Assembly (NCBI GenBank): GCA_030373325.1
Contig: JAUCZB010000012.1
Location: 25,496 to 89,495, forward strand
Reading direction: 5' to 3'
Origin: Cyanobium sp. CZS25K
GTDB taxonomy: Bacteria > Cyanobacteriota > Cyanobacteriia > PCC-6307 > Cyanobiaceae
DNA length: 64,000 nt
Shown: positions 7,131-14,934 of the stretch, in pieces
How the letters are laid out: each line of letters begins with the position of its first letter
Position numbering within the stretch: the first letter of the stretch is position 1
Position numbers and translations under genes: made by a program
Notes under the pieces: generated by a model
What the model saw: only the letters and a program-made list of their open reading frames with translations
Told to the model about the DNA's origin: nothing
The model's database searches: none

Positions 7131-9064
7131 CGGGCCAGGGTGTCGACCAGAGCTGGGGTCGGCAGACCTTTGCCTGGATCGTATTCGGGTACCAGACGGC
7201 GCAGGAGCTGGCCGGTTGTCGCTTCGTCCCAGTTGGCGAGAGCCTCATGCAGCTGCGCCACCAAGGGACCCAGCTGATCGCTTTCGCGACGAGGCTCGGT
7301 GGCCCTGCGGATGAGCGGGTGCTGGGTCGGCTGGTCATCGGCGCTGATCAGCAGTTCCTCGTAGAGCTTCTCCCCGGGTCGCAGACCGGTGTACTGGATA
7401 GCAATGTCCCCGTCGCTGTTGTGCTCGTCCCTCACCCGCAGACCCGAGAGTTCGATCATCTGCCGCGCCAGGTCGGCGATCCGGACCGGCTCTCCCATGT
7501 CGAGCAGGAAGAGATCGCCGCCGACGGCCATGCCGGTGGACTGGAGCACCAGCTGGACGGCCTCCGGGATGGTCATGAAATAGCGGGTGATGGCCGGATG
7601 GGTGACGGTGACAGGCCCCCCTCCGGAAATCTGCTGGTGGAACAGGGGAATCACGGAGCCGGAGGAACCGAGCACGTTGCCGAACCGGACCATCGACAGG
7701 ATCGGACCGCCGGGCTCCATCTCGGCTGCGGCGGCCTGGATCAGCAGTTCGCAGATGCGCTTGCTCGCCCCCATGACGTTGGTGGGGCGAACGGCCTTGT
7801 CGGTGGAGATCAGGGTGAGCCGGCTCACCCCCGAGGCTCGGGTGGCGGCGATGACCGCTTCGGTGGCGCCGATGTTGTTGGCGATGCCCGCGCAGAGGTT
7901 GGCCTCCACCAGGGGAACGTGTTTGTAGGCGGCGGCATGGAAGATCGTGTCCACCCTGTGCTGGCGGCAGAGCAGGGTGAGGCGAGCGGTGTCACAGGCA
8001 TCCCCGAGGACGGCATGGAGTTCGACACCGCAGGCCTGCGAGCCCAGCTCCCGCTCAATGGCATACAGGGCAAATTCATTGCGCTCGACCAGCAGCAGCC
8101 GGGAGGCGCCGAGGGCCACGACCTGGCGGCAGAGTTCGCTGCCGATCGAGCCTCCGGCCCCCGTCACCATCACCACCTTGTCCTTGACGCCGGCCTTCAG
8201 CAGCACCGGGTCGGGGTTGGAGGGCTCGCGGCCCAGGAGATCCTCGATCGCCACGGGCTGCAGGTCGGTGACGATCCTCTGGCCACTGGCCATCTGGGGC
8301 AGGGAGGGGATGGAGAGCACCTCCAGACCCCTGTGGGTGAGCTGATCAACCAGCAGGCGCTTGCGACGTCGCGACATCGTTGGCATGGCCAGAAGGATCT
8401 TGCTCACGCCGTGGCGCTGGATCAGTTGGGGCAGTCGCAGGGGGGTGTGGATGGTCATGTTCTGCAGGGTCCTGCCCTCGAGGGCCTCATCGTCGTCAAG
8501 GAAGCCGACGATGCGGAAGCGGGGATCGTTGCGCAGGGCCAGCAGCAGGCCCATCCCGGAGGACCCGGCTCCGTAGATCAAGGTGCCATCTCCCTTGGCG
8601 CGGTCGGTACTGAGATCCTCCCGTCGGTCGAGGTGATTGACCAGGACATCCCGCAGCACGATGCGACTGGCGATCGCCCCTGTTGTGAACAGGAGCCAGT
8701 AGAGGATCCAGAAGGAGCGCGGTGGCTGGGCCCCACCGATCAGGGTGCTGATCAGCAGCAGGATCAGCACCATGGCACCGGAGCGGGGCACAAGCCCGTA
8801 CAGGGAGTGGCTGCCGGCGTAGCGGGTGAGGCCCCGATACCACCCCGAGACCACCAGCACGGGCAGGCCGGTGATCACCGCCAGGGGCAGAAGCAGGATC
8901 GTGGAGGGCAGAAGTCCCTTGAGGGACATCGCATCCGGCAGGCGCAGGATGAAGGCCCCGAGGTAGGCCGTGATGATCAACAGGCCGTCGAAGACGACCA
9001 GCAGCAGCCTGCGGGCGAGCAGCTGCTTCTGCACATAGCGGAGCAATGAGAGCTGGGGAATCAA
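7127..9064 (-). CDS. WbpM/CapD/FlaA1-type nucleotide-sugar 4,6-dehydratase
   Basis: A 645-residue membrane-anchored enzyme of the long form. Four hydrophobic segments occupy about 18-135, followed by a first Rossmann-like domain (LIYGAGSSGMGLLLAL, about 162) and a second catalytic one (VTGAGGSIGSE, about 300). The catalytic region contains STDKAVRPTNVMGASKR, matching the Ser-Met-Lys style active site of this family rather than Ser-Tyr-Lys. Family members convert UDP-GlcNAc to UDP-4-keto-6-deoxy sugars that feed bacillosamine, QuiNAc or FucNAc. The start is a TTG at 9064; TTG 9046 and GTG 9034 are alternatives. It heads the operon with crtA (ATGA overlap). Confidence 0.93.
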   Translation of the reverse strand: MIPQLSLLRYVQKQLLARRLLLVVFDGLLIITAYLGAFILRLPDAMSLKGLLPSTILLLPLAVITGLPVLVVSGWYRGLTRYAGSHSLYGLVPRSGAMVLILLLISTLIGGAQPPRSFWILYWLLFTTGAIASRIVLRDVLVNHLDRREDLSTDRAKGDGTLIYGAGSSGMGLLLALRNDPRFRIVGFLDDDEALEGRTLQNMTIHTPLRLPQLIQRHGVSKILLAMPTMSRRRKRLLVDQLTHRGLEVLSIPSLPQMASGQRIVTDLQPVAIEDLLGREPSNPDPVLLKAGVKDKVVMVTGAGGSIGSELCRQVVALGASRLLLVERNEFALYAIERELGSQACGVELHAVLGDACDTARLTLLCRQHRVDTIFHAAAYKHVPLVEANLCAGIANNIGATEAVIAATRASGVSRLTLISTDKAVRPTNVMGASKRICELLIQAAAAEMEPGGPILSMVRFGNVLGSSGSVIPLFHQQISGGGPVTVTHPAITRYFMTIPEAVQLVLQSTGMAVGGDLFLLDMGEPVRIADLARQMIELSGLRVRDEHNSDGDIAIQYTGLRPGEKLYEELLISADDQPTQHPLIRRATEPRRESDQLGPLVAQLHEALANWDEATTGQLLRRLVPEYDPGKGLPTPALVDTLAR

Positions 9065-9379
9065 TCGATCAATTTGGCGGATAAAGACGAATCAGTGAGA
9101 GAAATTCGGAAAAAATAATGTAAAGAATGGAAAAGGATTGACCTCTCACTGAAGTGGGTTTCGACGATGCCTTCGGGACCGCCTGGTCGCTGGATGTCTC
9201 GCTAGTCCATCGCGGAGCAGTGGGTGGGTTGAAGGGGAACCGGTGCTAGGCGAATGGATGGGCAGACGGACTGAAGCCACTCAATAACCTTGAGCTGCAC
9301 ATTTTTACACAGCAATGATGTGATGGAGGCATGGATCACGTGCTGGGCAACACCTGCTTCAGCTGATGTTACTTCCCCT
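9065..9379. other. intergenic region with AT-rich leader upstream of WbpM-type gene
   Basis: A 315-base gap between two minus-strand operons. The part at about 9070-9150 is strikingly AT-rich for this genome. On the minus strand it reads TTTTCCATTCTTTACATTA, giving a possible -10 (TACATTA) for the dehydratase-exosortase operon, without a convincing -35. The remaining bases (about 9200-9379) contain no gene or clear terminator that I can support. Confidence 0.4.
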
Positions 9380-10315
9380 TCAGGGTGAGAAGGGGGCAGC
9401 GCGGTGCCGATCCAGCCAGAGGCCCAGGCCCAGTTCCAGCAGCAGCAGCCCCAGTTCCAGGGGCAGGCCCTGAACCAGCAGGGCCCAGCCGAGCAGGGCG
9501 GTGGCACTGATGTAGAGCAGGGCCACCCGGGAGTGGGGCCAGCCGGCCTGATGCAGGCGCTGATAGAGGTGCAGGCGATGGGCCTGGAAGATGGGCTGTC
9601 CTGCTCTCCAGCGGCGCAGAACGCAGAAGCAGGCGTCCCCCAGCAGGGGAAAGCCCGCCAGCAGCAGCCCCAGGGCCATGGCCGGTGTGCCCTGTTGCAG
9701 CACCATCCCGGCGAAGACAGCCCCGAGGAAGGTGCTGCCCACATCTCCCATGAACACCCGGGCCGGGCTCCAGTTCCAGGCCAGGAAGCTCAGCAGGGCC
9801 CCGATCAGGGGAAGCAGGGCCTCGCCATCGGGGGCCATCGCCAGCACGGCGACGATCAGCAGCACCGAGGCGCAGCCGGCGACGAGACCATCAAGCCCAT
9901 CGCTGAAGTTGACGAAATTGATCACCGCCGTGACGGCGAACAGCACCACCGGGGCCAGCCACCAGGGCAGCGCCAGAGGTGTGATCGCCACCAGGGCCAG
10001 GGCGGTGACGATCTGGATGCCATAACGCCCCGCGGCCGGCAGATCGAGGCGGTCGTCGAGCAGGCCCACCAGAGCCAGCGGCAGACAGATCAGGGGAATC
10101 CAGGCCTGCCAGCCAGCGCCCGCCAGGGGAGCCAGTCCGCCGCCGACGAGCACAAAAGCCAGGCCCCCGCCCCGGGGGGTGGGCCGCTGGTGGGAGCTGC
10201 GGGCGTTGGGCTGATCCACCAGACCCCGCTCCAGCAGGGGCAGCAGCCGGTGCAGCAGCAGGGCGCCGAGGCCCGCGCCCAGCACCAGGAATGCCAGGCC
10301 GTGCGGTCCGCTCAT
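9380..10315 (-). CDS. WecA/MraY-family undecaprenyl-phosphate sugar-1-phosphate transferase
   Basis: A 311-residue polytopic membrane enzyme that would start the repeat unit by moving a sugar-1-phosphate onto undecaprenyl phosphate. Family motifs are visible: RSSHQRPTPRGGG near residue 40, LVGLLDDRLDLPA, NFSDGLDGL (NxxDGxDGL signature), VFMGDVGSTFLG and a terminal AHRLHLYQRL like the His-box of WecA-type proteins. About nine membrane segments alternate with these loops. The start is the ATG at 10315, overlapping the stop of the upstream epimerase-like gene as ATGA. In-frame extension further upstream is only a shadow of that gene. It ends the second polysaccharide block. Confidence 0.92.
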   Translation of the reverse strand: MSGPHGLAFLVLGAGLGALLLHRLLPLLERGLVDQPNARSSHQRPTPRGGGLAFVLVGGGLAPLAGAGWQAWIPLICLPLALVGLLDDRLDLPAAGRYGIQIVTALALVAITPLALPWWLAPVVLFAVTAVINFVNFSDGLDGLVAGCASVLLIVAVLAMAPDGEALLPLIGALLSFLAWNWSPARVFMGDVGSTFLGAVFAGMVLQQGTPAMALGLLLAGFPLLGDACFCVLRRWRAGQPIFQAHRLHLYQRLHQAGWPHSRVALLYISATALLGWALLVQGLPLELGLLLLELGLGLWLDRHRAAPFSP

Positions 10316-11277
10316 GGCACCAGTGGAAGCACGGGGAAGGCTTGGGGGGCGCCCCCCAGGATGCGATGGGCCGGTGTGAAGCCGGCCAGGTCGGCACTCA
10401 TGCGCAGCACCGCCTCGAAGGTCTTCGGGGAGAGCAGCAGCAGCGGCGAGGCGAGGGTCTGGAAGAGGCGCGGCGGCAGGGCCACCAGCCGGCAGCGGCG
10501 GGCCGCATCGCCCGGCTCGGTCGCGTCCTGCAGACGCCTGAGCATGGTGGCGTAGGGCAGGGTGTCGTCGCCACCGAGGGGGACATGCACCGGCTGGGAA
10601 GGGTCGAACCCGGCCTGGCTCAGGTGGTCGGCCAGGTGCAGGGCCACGGCGGCCAGCTGGCGGCAGTGGATCGGCTGCCGCAGGCCGCCCTGGGCGGGCA
10701 GGGGCAGCAGCGGCAGGCGGCGCAGCCATTGGCGCAGCTGGCTCAGGTTGCGATCGCCGAGGGGCCCGGCCTGGCCGTAGATCAGCGTGGGCGCCAGAAT
10801 ACGCAGGGGCCGGGCGTGGGCCGTGCAGATCTGGGTCAGCAGGTCTTCAGCCCGCCTCAGCCGTTGCACCAGATCCCGGTCGAAGCCATTGGCGGCGAAC
10901 CGTTTGGTGATCACCGAGGAGGAGGAGCAGGCGATCACCCCCTGCAGGGCGGCGACGCCGGCCGGATCCTTGGCGGCCCAGCCGGCCAGCCAGGGCGCGA
11001 ACGACCAGATGGGGGCAAAGCTCACCAGCAACCCCGTTGGTGCCTGATCCGGACCGCTGGCGTCCTGAAGATCGCAGGGCAGGAACGGCGGTGCCTCGCC
11101 GCCGCCGGCCGGGGGCAGCGGCGGCCGGCGGCCGGCCACCACCAGCGGCCGTTCCCCGGCCAGGTCGATCAGGGCCTGGCCGCTCGGGCTGCTGGCTCCG
11201 AAGAGCGTGATCGGGGCAGGTGCGGGGGTGACCAAGGAGATCAGACGCAGTCGTTGCCGTCGAGGCGCCCATCCCAT
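10312..11277 (-). CDS. NAD(P)-dependent epimerase/dehydratase-like protein (short-chain, WcaG-type)
   Basis: Up to 321 residues. The Rossmann start ITLFGASSPSGQALIDL resembles the GxxGxxG of sugar epimerases, and a later RILAPTLIYG matches the usual R-P-x-x-x-Y-G segment. The YxxxK catalytic pair is not clearly preserved; ITKRFAANGFDRDLVQ sits where it would be expected. The ATG at 11277 overlaps the upstream DUF218 gene by 37 bases, so a TTG at 11235 (just before VTPAPAPITLFG), 6 bases after that gene's stop, is a more economical start. Such proteins are often paired with a WecA-type transferase, as here. The exact sugar substrate cannot be told. Confidence 0.75.
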   Translation of the reverse strand: MGWAPRRQRLRLISLVTPAPAPITLFGASSPSGQALIDLAGERPLVVAGRRPPLPPAGGGEAPPFLPCDLQDASGPDQAPTGLLVSFAPIWSFAPWLAGWAAKDPAGVAALQGVIACSSSSVITKRFAANGFDRDLVQRLRRAEDLLTQICTAHARPLRILAPTLIYGQAGPLGDRNLSQLRQWLRRLPLLPLPAQGGLRQPIHCRQLAAVALHLADHLSQAGFDPSQPVHVPLGGDDTLPYATMLRRLQDATEPGDAARRCRLVALPPRLFQTLASPLLLLSPKTFEAVLRMSADLAGFTPAHRILGGAPQAFPVLPLVP

Positions 11278-11975
11278 CCGGTGAGGCGCCAGAGGGAGGC
11301 GCGCAGCTGATCGCGCCAGAGGCGCAGCTGGGATTCAGGCCTCAGATCACCGGTCTCGGCGTCGGATCCTTCCACCTGCCAACCGGTGCCGGCGTAAACG
11401 ATCCGGGCGATGGCCAGGGTACGGGCCATGTGGGTCTCGGCTGTAACGAACGTGAGCCGGCCTGGGCCTGGCCGGCTCTCCAGCAGCTGGGCCAGGGCGG
11501 TCACCTGGCCGACGGTGTCGCAGCCGGGAAGCAGGCGCAGCAACCGCGAGGTGTCCCGGGGCCACAGCTGGCGATTCTTCAGATGGTTGTAGGTGATGGC
11601 CTGATACTCAGCATTACCCTGCAGGACCAGCAACGAACCGGGCCGATCCTGCCAGAGCAGCAGGGCCGACTGACTCCGCCACGGATCTTCGATGAAGGCG
11701 GCGATCACCTGGGTTCCCTTTCCCGTGCCCCCTTCACGCGAAGCGACGGCCTCCCGCGTCGGGCGAAGAGCGGTCCCCCGGGTTCCCTGCCAGGCGGGCG
11801 CGAAGAACCAGACGAGGGCGGCGATCCCAGCCAGGCCAAGAGCCCCGAAGCGAGCTCTGCGGTCCCACCAGAGGCGCTGCAACGGCGAAGCCTCGATCGG
11901 CAGCGGTTTTCTGGTCCGGACCCGCTGACGTTGTCGTTTCGGGTCTGCCTCACGACGCCGGTCCTCCTCGGGCAA
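11241..11975 (-). CDS. DUF218/YdcF-like membrane protein
   Basis: A 244-residue protein with a charged N-tail, one membrane segment (about 44-60, FGALGLAGIAALVWFF) and a DUF218-type domain. The domain shows VLQGNAEYQAIT, a central DTVGQVTALAQLL and FVTAETHMARTLAIAR. YdcF/SanA-like proteins are linked to envelope and polysaccharide functions, but their reaction is unclear. The start is a TTG at 11975, 28 bases after the GT2 gene. It sits inside the polysaccharide operon, so a role in envelope glycan handling is inferred. Confidence 0.75.
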   Translation of the reverse strand: MPEEDRRREADPKRQRQRVRTRKPLPIEASPLQRLWWDRRARFGALGLAGIAALVWFFAPAWQGTRGTALRPTREAVASREGGTGKGTQVIAAFIEDPWRSQSALLLWQDRPGSLLVLQGNAEYQAITYNHLKNRQLWPRDTSRLLRLLPGCDTVGQVTALAQLLESRPGPGRLTFVTAETHMARTLAIARIVYAGTGWQVEGSDAETGDLRPESQLRLWRDQLRASLWRLTGWDGRLDGNDCV

Positions 11976-12003
11976 GGGAATCGATGCAGAGGCTCAAAGC
12001 AGT

Positions 12004-12873
12004 TTATCCGCCCCGTCGGGGCTCCTTGCGATCCTGCCCCAACGGTGCAAGACGACTCCAGAGACGCCTTGCGTAGCGCAGCAGGTAGGGGATTCCCCAG
12101 AGCCACCCGAACGCCCGGCGATAGGCCAGAGCGACCTCCTGCAACCGCCGGCGTGTCTGCTGGCCGCTGGCGCCCCCCTCAGCCATGTGGACCAGCTCCA
12201 GATCCAGGCACCGTGCCGAGAGCTCGGGGCAGGCACTCAGCTGCAGGAAGTAGTCGAGGTCGGCGGAAAGCCGGAAGGGTTCGGCGAAGTGATCAAGGCG
12301 GTGGCGGGCCCCCGGGCCGATCAGGGTGGCCTGGTGGGGCGGGGTGGAGCCCAGGAACAGACTGAGGCGATACGCCCTGCAGTGGGAGAAGGCCGTACGC
12401 CGTCCCAGTCGTGTGGCTCCGTCCTGGCCGGTTCCCACGTAACGGCCGCTGCAGACCACCAGATCCGGCGGCCCGCCCCCGGGAGTGCTCGGCCGGGTCG
12501 CCTTGAGCGCCTCCTCGAGCACGGTGGGACCCGCCGCCCAGTCGTCACTGCCCCAGAACAGCAGCCAGTGCTCCGGGGGGGCCGACCGGAAGCCCTGGTT
12601 CATCGCTCCGAAGATGCCGGGGAGGGCCGGATCCTGGGGCTGCCAGGTGAAGCGTCTGTCCCGGTGGCAGAGGGCTTCCAGCCAGGCCTGGTGCTCCGGG
12701 CCGCTGGGGCCATCGATGAACAGCACCCGCCAGTGGGGCCAGCTCTGGCGCTGCAGGGAGGTCACCAGACGGGGCAGCAGCCGGTGGGAGTCGAGGGTGG
12801 GAACGATCAGGCTGAGCCCGGTGGTGGATCCGGGGGGCGGCGGGGCGACGCCGGCGGCAGTGTCGCGTCTCAC
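12004..12873 (-). CDS. family 2 glycosyltransferase
   Basis: A 289-residue GT-A type transferase. The N-terminal nucleotide-sugar fold begins SLIVPTLDSHRLLPRLV (about 20), followed by VLFIDGPS and PGIFGAMNQGF. A metal-binding acidic motif sits at WGSDDW (about 110). Near position 206 the segment SADLDYFLQLS carries the likely catalytic acidic residues. The C-terminus is basic and probably membrane-associated. The GTG start overlaps the carbamoyltransferase stop as GTGA, so the two are translated together. Donor and acceptor sugars are unknown. Confidence 0.88.
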   Translation of the reverse strand: MRRDTAAGVAPPPPGSTTGLSLIVPTLDSHRLLPRLVTSLQRQSWPHWRVLFIDGPSGPEHQAWLEALCHRDRRFTWQPQDPALPGIFGAMNQGFRSAPPEHWLLFWGSDDWAAGPTVLEEALKATRPSTPGGGPPDLVVCSGRYVGTGQDGATRLGRRTAFSHCRAYRLSLFLGSTPPHQATLIGPGARHRLDHFAEPFRLSADLDYFLQLSACPELSARCLDLELVHMAEGGASGQQTRRRLQEVALAYRRAFGWLWGIPYLLRYARRLWSRLAPLGQDRKEPRRGG

Positions 12874-14621
12874 CCCTGCCGCCGGATCAGGACGTCGCCC
12901 AGCACCAGCAGGTCCATGCGGGTGCGCAGGAAGCAGTCGAGGGCCTGGGACGGGGTGCAGACGATCGGCTCGTTCTCGTTGAACGAGGTGTTGAGCACCA
13001 TCGGCACGCCCGTCTGGTCGGCGAAGGCCCGGATCAGGCGGTAGTAGCGGCCATTGTCCGCCGCGTTCACGGTCTGGAGGCGCCCGCTGCCGTCCACGTG
13101 GGTGACGGCCGGGATGCGGGCGCGCTGCTCCTCACGGATTGGGTACACCTGCATCATGAAGGGCACCTCGCCTTCCAGGCTGAACCATTCCCCCACCGCC
13201 TCCTCCAGCACCGACGGGGCGAACGGACGGAACGATTCCCTGCGCTTGATCTTGAGGTTGAGGATGTCCTTCATGTCGGCGCGGCGGGGGTCGCCGAGGA
13301 TCGAACGGTGGCCCAGGGCCCGCGGCCCCCATTCCATCCGCCCATCGAACCAGCCGACCACCAGCCCCTCGGCGATCGCCGCCGCCACCTGCTCACAGAG
13401 CGGCCCTTCCTCCGGCCGCTGGAGGGTGCACCGGGCCTGTTCGAGGGCCGTGCGGGTGGCCTTGCTGGCCAGCAGAGCTTCGATCTCCCCTGGTGCCGGC
13501 TGGCTGCCCAGGTAGGCATGGCGCATCGGTGCGGAGCGGGCCCCTCCCAGCGCGTGCCACACCTCGAGGGCGGCGCCGAGGGCCCCTCCCGCGTCGCCGG
13601 CAGCCGCCTGAACGTAAACATGGCGAAAAGGGGTGGCCAGGGTCACCTTGCCGTTGGCCACGGAGTTGGCACCGCAGCCGCCGGCGATGCAGAGCCGGTC
13701 GCTGGGATGGGCCTGATGCAGGGCCCGCAGCAGATGGAAGAAGGCTTCCTCGTACATCGCCTGGGCCGAGCGGGCGATGTCCATGTGCTGCTGCTGGAGC
13801 GGTTCCTCCGACTGCCGGGCGGGGCCGAGCAGGGCTTCCAGCTCCGGGCTCCAGTGGCTGCCCACCACCGGGACCCCCTGGCTCCACTGGTGCGGCAGCC
13901 GTTGGCTGGCGTGGAGGAAGTAGCGCAGATCCAGGCGGTAGGTGCCATCGGACTGGAGCCGCACGATGCGGCGCATCGCCTCCATCCGGGTGGGCTGGCC
14001 ATAGGGCGCGAGGCCCATCACCTTGTATTCGTCGCCGTAGCTGGGGAAGCCCAGGTACTGGGTGATGGCCGTGTAAAAGGCACCCAGGGAATGGGGGAAC
14101 CAGATCTGCCCATCCAGGCTGAGCTGGCTGCCGTGGCCAAGACCCCAGGCGCCGCTGGCGAAGTCACCGAACCCATCCACCGAGACCACCGCCGCTTCTT
14201 CAAACGGAGAGGCGAAGAAGGCCGAGGCCAGGTGGGACCGGTGGTGCTCCACGAAATGCAATCGGGCCCTGATCTCCGCTCCGGGGAAGGCCGTGGCCAG
14301 CTGCTGGCCCAGGTCCGCCCGCTCCCGTTTGTTGCGCCAGCGGTCGATCAGGAAGCGGGGATCGGGACGGTGGCCGAGGGTGTAGGCCACCTTGCGCCAG
14401 CGGTGGGCCCCTGGCTGGGAATTGATGGCGATGTGGTCGAGATCGGCGGGCCCCACGCCGGCATCGGCCAGGCACCAGGCGATGGCTTCCGAGGGGAAGC
14501 CAGCCCAGTGCTTGATGCGCCGGAAACGCTCCTCCTCGGCGGCGGCGACGATGACCCCATCCCGCACCAGGGCGGCGGCCGCATCGGCATGGAAGGCGTT
14601 GATGCCCAGGATGAGCGTCAT
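12870..14621 (-). CDS. NodU/CmcH-family carbamoyltransferase
   Basis: 583 residues from an ATG at 14621. The N-terminal half begins ILGINAFHADAAAALVRDG, followed by AAAEEERFRRIKHWAGFP, typical of NodU/CmcH proteins that use carbamoyl phosphate and ATP to O-carbamoylate sugars. The C-terminal YrdC-like half ends with VLNTSFNENEPIVCTP. Histidines near the start (HAD) and later (HHRSHLASAF) fit the metal and active-site positions of the family. In this locus the acceptor is presumably a sugar of the exported polymer. A longer in-frame reading upstream to 14759 looks like noncoding extension. Confidence 0.92.
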   Translation of the reverse strand: MTLILGINAFHADAAAALVRDGVIVAAAEEERFRRIKHWAGFPSEAIAWCLADAGVGPADLDHIAINSQPGAHRWRKVAYTLGHRPDPRFLIDRWRNKRERADLGQQLATAFPGAEIRARLHFVEHHRSHLASAFFASPFEEAAVVSVDGFGDFASGAWGLGHGSQLSLDGQIWFPHSLGAFYTAITQYLGFPSYGDEYKVMGLAPYGQPTRMEAMRRIVRLQSDGTYRLDLRYFLHASQRLPHQWSQGVPVVGSHWSPELEALLGPARQSEEPLQQQHMDIARSAQAMYEEAFFHLLRALHQAHPSDRLCIAGGCGANSVANGKVTLATPFRHVYVQAAAGDAGGALGAALEVWHALGGARSAPMRHAYLGSQPAPGEIEALLASKATRTALEQARCTLQRPEEGPLCEQVAAAIAEGLVVGWFDGRMEWGPRALGHRSILGDPRRADMKDILNLKIKRRESFRPFAPSVLEEAVGEWFSLEGEVPFMMQVYPIREEQRARIPAVTHVDGSGRLQTVNAADNGRYYRLIRAFADQTGVPMVLNTSFNENEPIVCTPSQALDCFLRTRMDLLVLGDVLIRRQG

Positions 14622-14934
14622 GGGGCTGCTGAACCGGGTGTCTGGTGGAGGGAGAGCGGGATGGGGGCGGCCCTGCCCCGAAGAATCAGCGGAACGTACG
14701 ACCGGCGTGAGGAGATGGAGCCGTCCCGATGGGCAAGAGCACCCGGTCGGCCTCGACATCCGCGGACGGGAGGCCGGAGGAAGGGTTGGGACAAGGCCGC
14801 AGAAGCCCCGGCAGAAGCGACATGCGCCCTCCGAGCGAATCTAGGCGAGGTTTTCTGGCGGAAACCCGCGATCGTCGGCTGGCGTGGACAGGACCGGCCA
14901 CCCTCCACCTGGAGCCGATGGGGAGGGGTGCCGT
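14622..14934. other. intergenic region, no gene recognised
   Basis: A 313-base gap between the asparagine synthetase 3' end and the carbamoyltransferase start, both minus strand. Open frames here lack recognisable similarity and continue into neighbours in shadow frames. It probably holds the promoter of the 9.4-14.6 kb operon, but I cannot point to a good -35/-10 pair or a T-tailed hairpin. Confidence 0.4.

Noticed and set aside
7043..9049. 668-codon open frame on the plus strand opposite the WbpM-type gene
   Set aside because: Gln/His/Gly-rich shadow of a GC-rich gene on the other strand; no domain, and the minus-strand protein has full family motifs.
10316..10729. N-terminal extension of the WecA-type protein
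   Set aside because: Pro/Ala/Arg-rich shadow of the epimerase-like gene; family proteins start at the ATG at 10315.
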